Shown: piece after piece, positions 4,570 through 5,364 of the stretch | Layout: each line of letters starts with the position of its first letter | Position numbering within the stretch: position 1 is the stretch's first letter | NCBI GenBank assembly: GCA_910586745.1 | Contig: CAJUJZ010000146.1 | Span: 1 to 5,364 of the forward strand | DNA length: 5,364 nt | Source of the DNA: an uncultured Mucispirillum sp. | GTDB lineage: Bacteria; Chrysiogenota; Deferribacteres; Deferribacterales; Mucispirillaceae | Reading direction: 5' to 3' | Translations under genes and position numbers: made by a program | Notes under the pieces: model-generated | Databases searched by the model: none | What the model was told of the DNA's origin: nothing | Seen by the model: the letters and a program-made list of their open reading frames with translations, nothing else

Positions 4570-5364
4570 ATGAAAAGTAAAATTTTTATATTTTTGATAT
4601 TTTTTATTGTTTTTGTTTCCAGCTGTGCCAAATTCAAAGGTGATAATGCCTACTTATATATTCCAGAATACTATTTAAACAGTGCACAATCTGCCTATGA
4701 TAATGGCAATATAGCTGCAGCAATAAAGATTGCTGAAAAAAAATGCGATGAACTAGATTTTGAAAGCTGTAATCTGCTTGGTATCATATCTCTTGAAGGA
4801 AAATATGCAGAACAAAACAACAGCACCGCATTAAAACTTTTTACAAAAGGCTGTGTTAATAAGTACCCTGCATCCTGCATGTATCTTGGTAAAATGTATG
4901 ATGAAGGAAGAGCTGTAAATATAAATGATAAAAAAAGAGATACATATTATCAAATGGCTTCTACTGATTTTTTGAAAAACTGTCAGGATAATAAAAGCAG
5001 CGACTGTATGCAGCTTGGGCTTATGTATATAAATGGCTTTATTTATGACCCTTATGAAGAAGGTTTAAATTATATTAAAAAATCATGCTCTATGGGTTAT
5101 GGAAAAGGATGTGCTGCTGCAGGTGATTATTATTTTTATAATATGGATAATAAAACAGAAGCATTTTCTTTCTATGAAAAATCATGTGCAAACCATAACC
5201 CTGACGGATGTTTAAAACTAATAGATATGTATAATTCGTATAAGTTTATAGAGCTTAAAAATTCAGAAAGCATTGTGGCTCAAGCAGAAAAAATGTGTAA
5301 AAGCGGTGCATCTAATATGTGTGTATTTCTTGGAAATATGTATAAAAGATATACAAAAGTTTCA
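4570..5364 (+). CDS. Cysteine-rich Sel1-like repeat lipoprotein (3' partial)
   Basis: Reading from ATG 4570 gives 265 residues with no stop before the window ends. Residues 1-18 are a lipoprotein signal (two Lys, then a Phe/Ile-rich core) ending in lipobox VSSC with Cys19. Ala at +2 argues for outer-membrane sorting. Six pairs of cysteines, each with exactly seven residues between them, follow: Cys59/67, 95/103, 138/146, 173/181, 206/214 and 243/251, spaced 33-43 residues. Most second cysteines are followed by xxLG or xxAG, as in KGCVNKYPASCMYLGKMY. This is the alpha/alpha Sel1-like repeat (TPR relative) pattern of Helicobacter cysteine-rich Hcp proteins, in which each pair forms a disulfide in the periplasm. 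Such proteins are scaffolds for protein binding; the partner is unknown. The third unit has a longer insert (43-residue spacing). AGGA lies 3 bases before the start codon. A - strand open frame at 4695-4880 is only its shadow. Confidence 0.87.
   Translation, partial: MKSKIFIFLIFFIVFVSSCAKFKGDNAYLYIPEYYLNSAQSAYDNGNIAAAIKIAEKKCDELDFESCNLLGIISLEGKYAEQNNSTALKLFTKGCVNKYPASCMYLGKMYDEGRAVNINDKKRDTYYQMASTDFLKNCQDNKSSDCMQLGLMYINGFIYDPYEEGLNYIKKSCSMGYGKGCAAAGDYYFYNMDNKTEAFSFYEKSCANHNPDGCLKLIDMYNSYKFIELKNSESIVAQAEKMCKSGASNMCVFLGNMYKRYTKVS

Noticed and set aside
4695..4880. - strand open frame of 61 codons
   Set aside because: It is antisense to the Sel1-like lipoprotein, whose repeats and lipobox make it the real gene.

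Overview
This is a low-GC, tightly packed bacterial window. A one-pass transmembrane lytic transglycosylase, an exported protein with a signal peptide and an SPase II-type lipoprotein point to a Gram-negative. A HyaD/HybD-type [NiFe]-hydrogenase maturation protease points to an anaerobic or microaerobic lifestyle using H2. The AT-rich codon use and a cysteine-rich Sel1-like lipoprotein would fit a host-associated Deferribacterota (Mucispirillum-like) or Campylobacterota genome, but that placement is an impression; no marker gene here settles it.

Left part (1-1375, + strand): the C-terminal part of an ABC/AAA15-type ATPase (5' end outside the window) overlaps a RloB-family gene. This ATPase + RloB pair has the architecture of the RloA/RloB and AbiLi/AbiLii abortive-infection modules and resembles PARIS (AriA/AriB). 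It is the most likely defence system in the window. Sampled stretches of it are more AT-rich than its neighbours, which suggests horizontal acquisition.

Middle (1372-2919): a TrmN6/YfiC-like tRNA1(Val) A37 N6-methyltransferase on the - strand overlaps the rloB 3' end by 4 bases, stop to stop. A 93-base divergent spacer separates it from a + strand membrane-anchored lytic transglycosylase. That gene has a perfect TTGACA box placed so that its mRNA may be leaderless.

Right part (2937-4472, - strand): a compact three-gene operon reads from right to left as an exported protein of unknown function (with an internal FIQGS repeat), a 96-residue protein of unknown function (stop and start 1 base apart), and the hydrogenase maturation protease. 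No hydrogenase structural gene is in view. A divergent spacer (4473-4569) with candidate promoters both ways and a 7-bp-arm palindrome separates this operon from a + strand lipoprotein. That lipoprotein is built of six CX7C Sel1-like units and runs off the right edge.

No tRNA, rRNA, CRISPR array, insertion sequence or convincing intrinsic terminator was found. No gene-free stretch reaches 300 bases; the longest are 97 and 93 bases.
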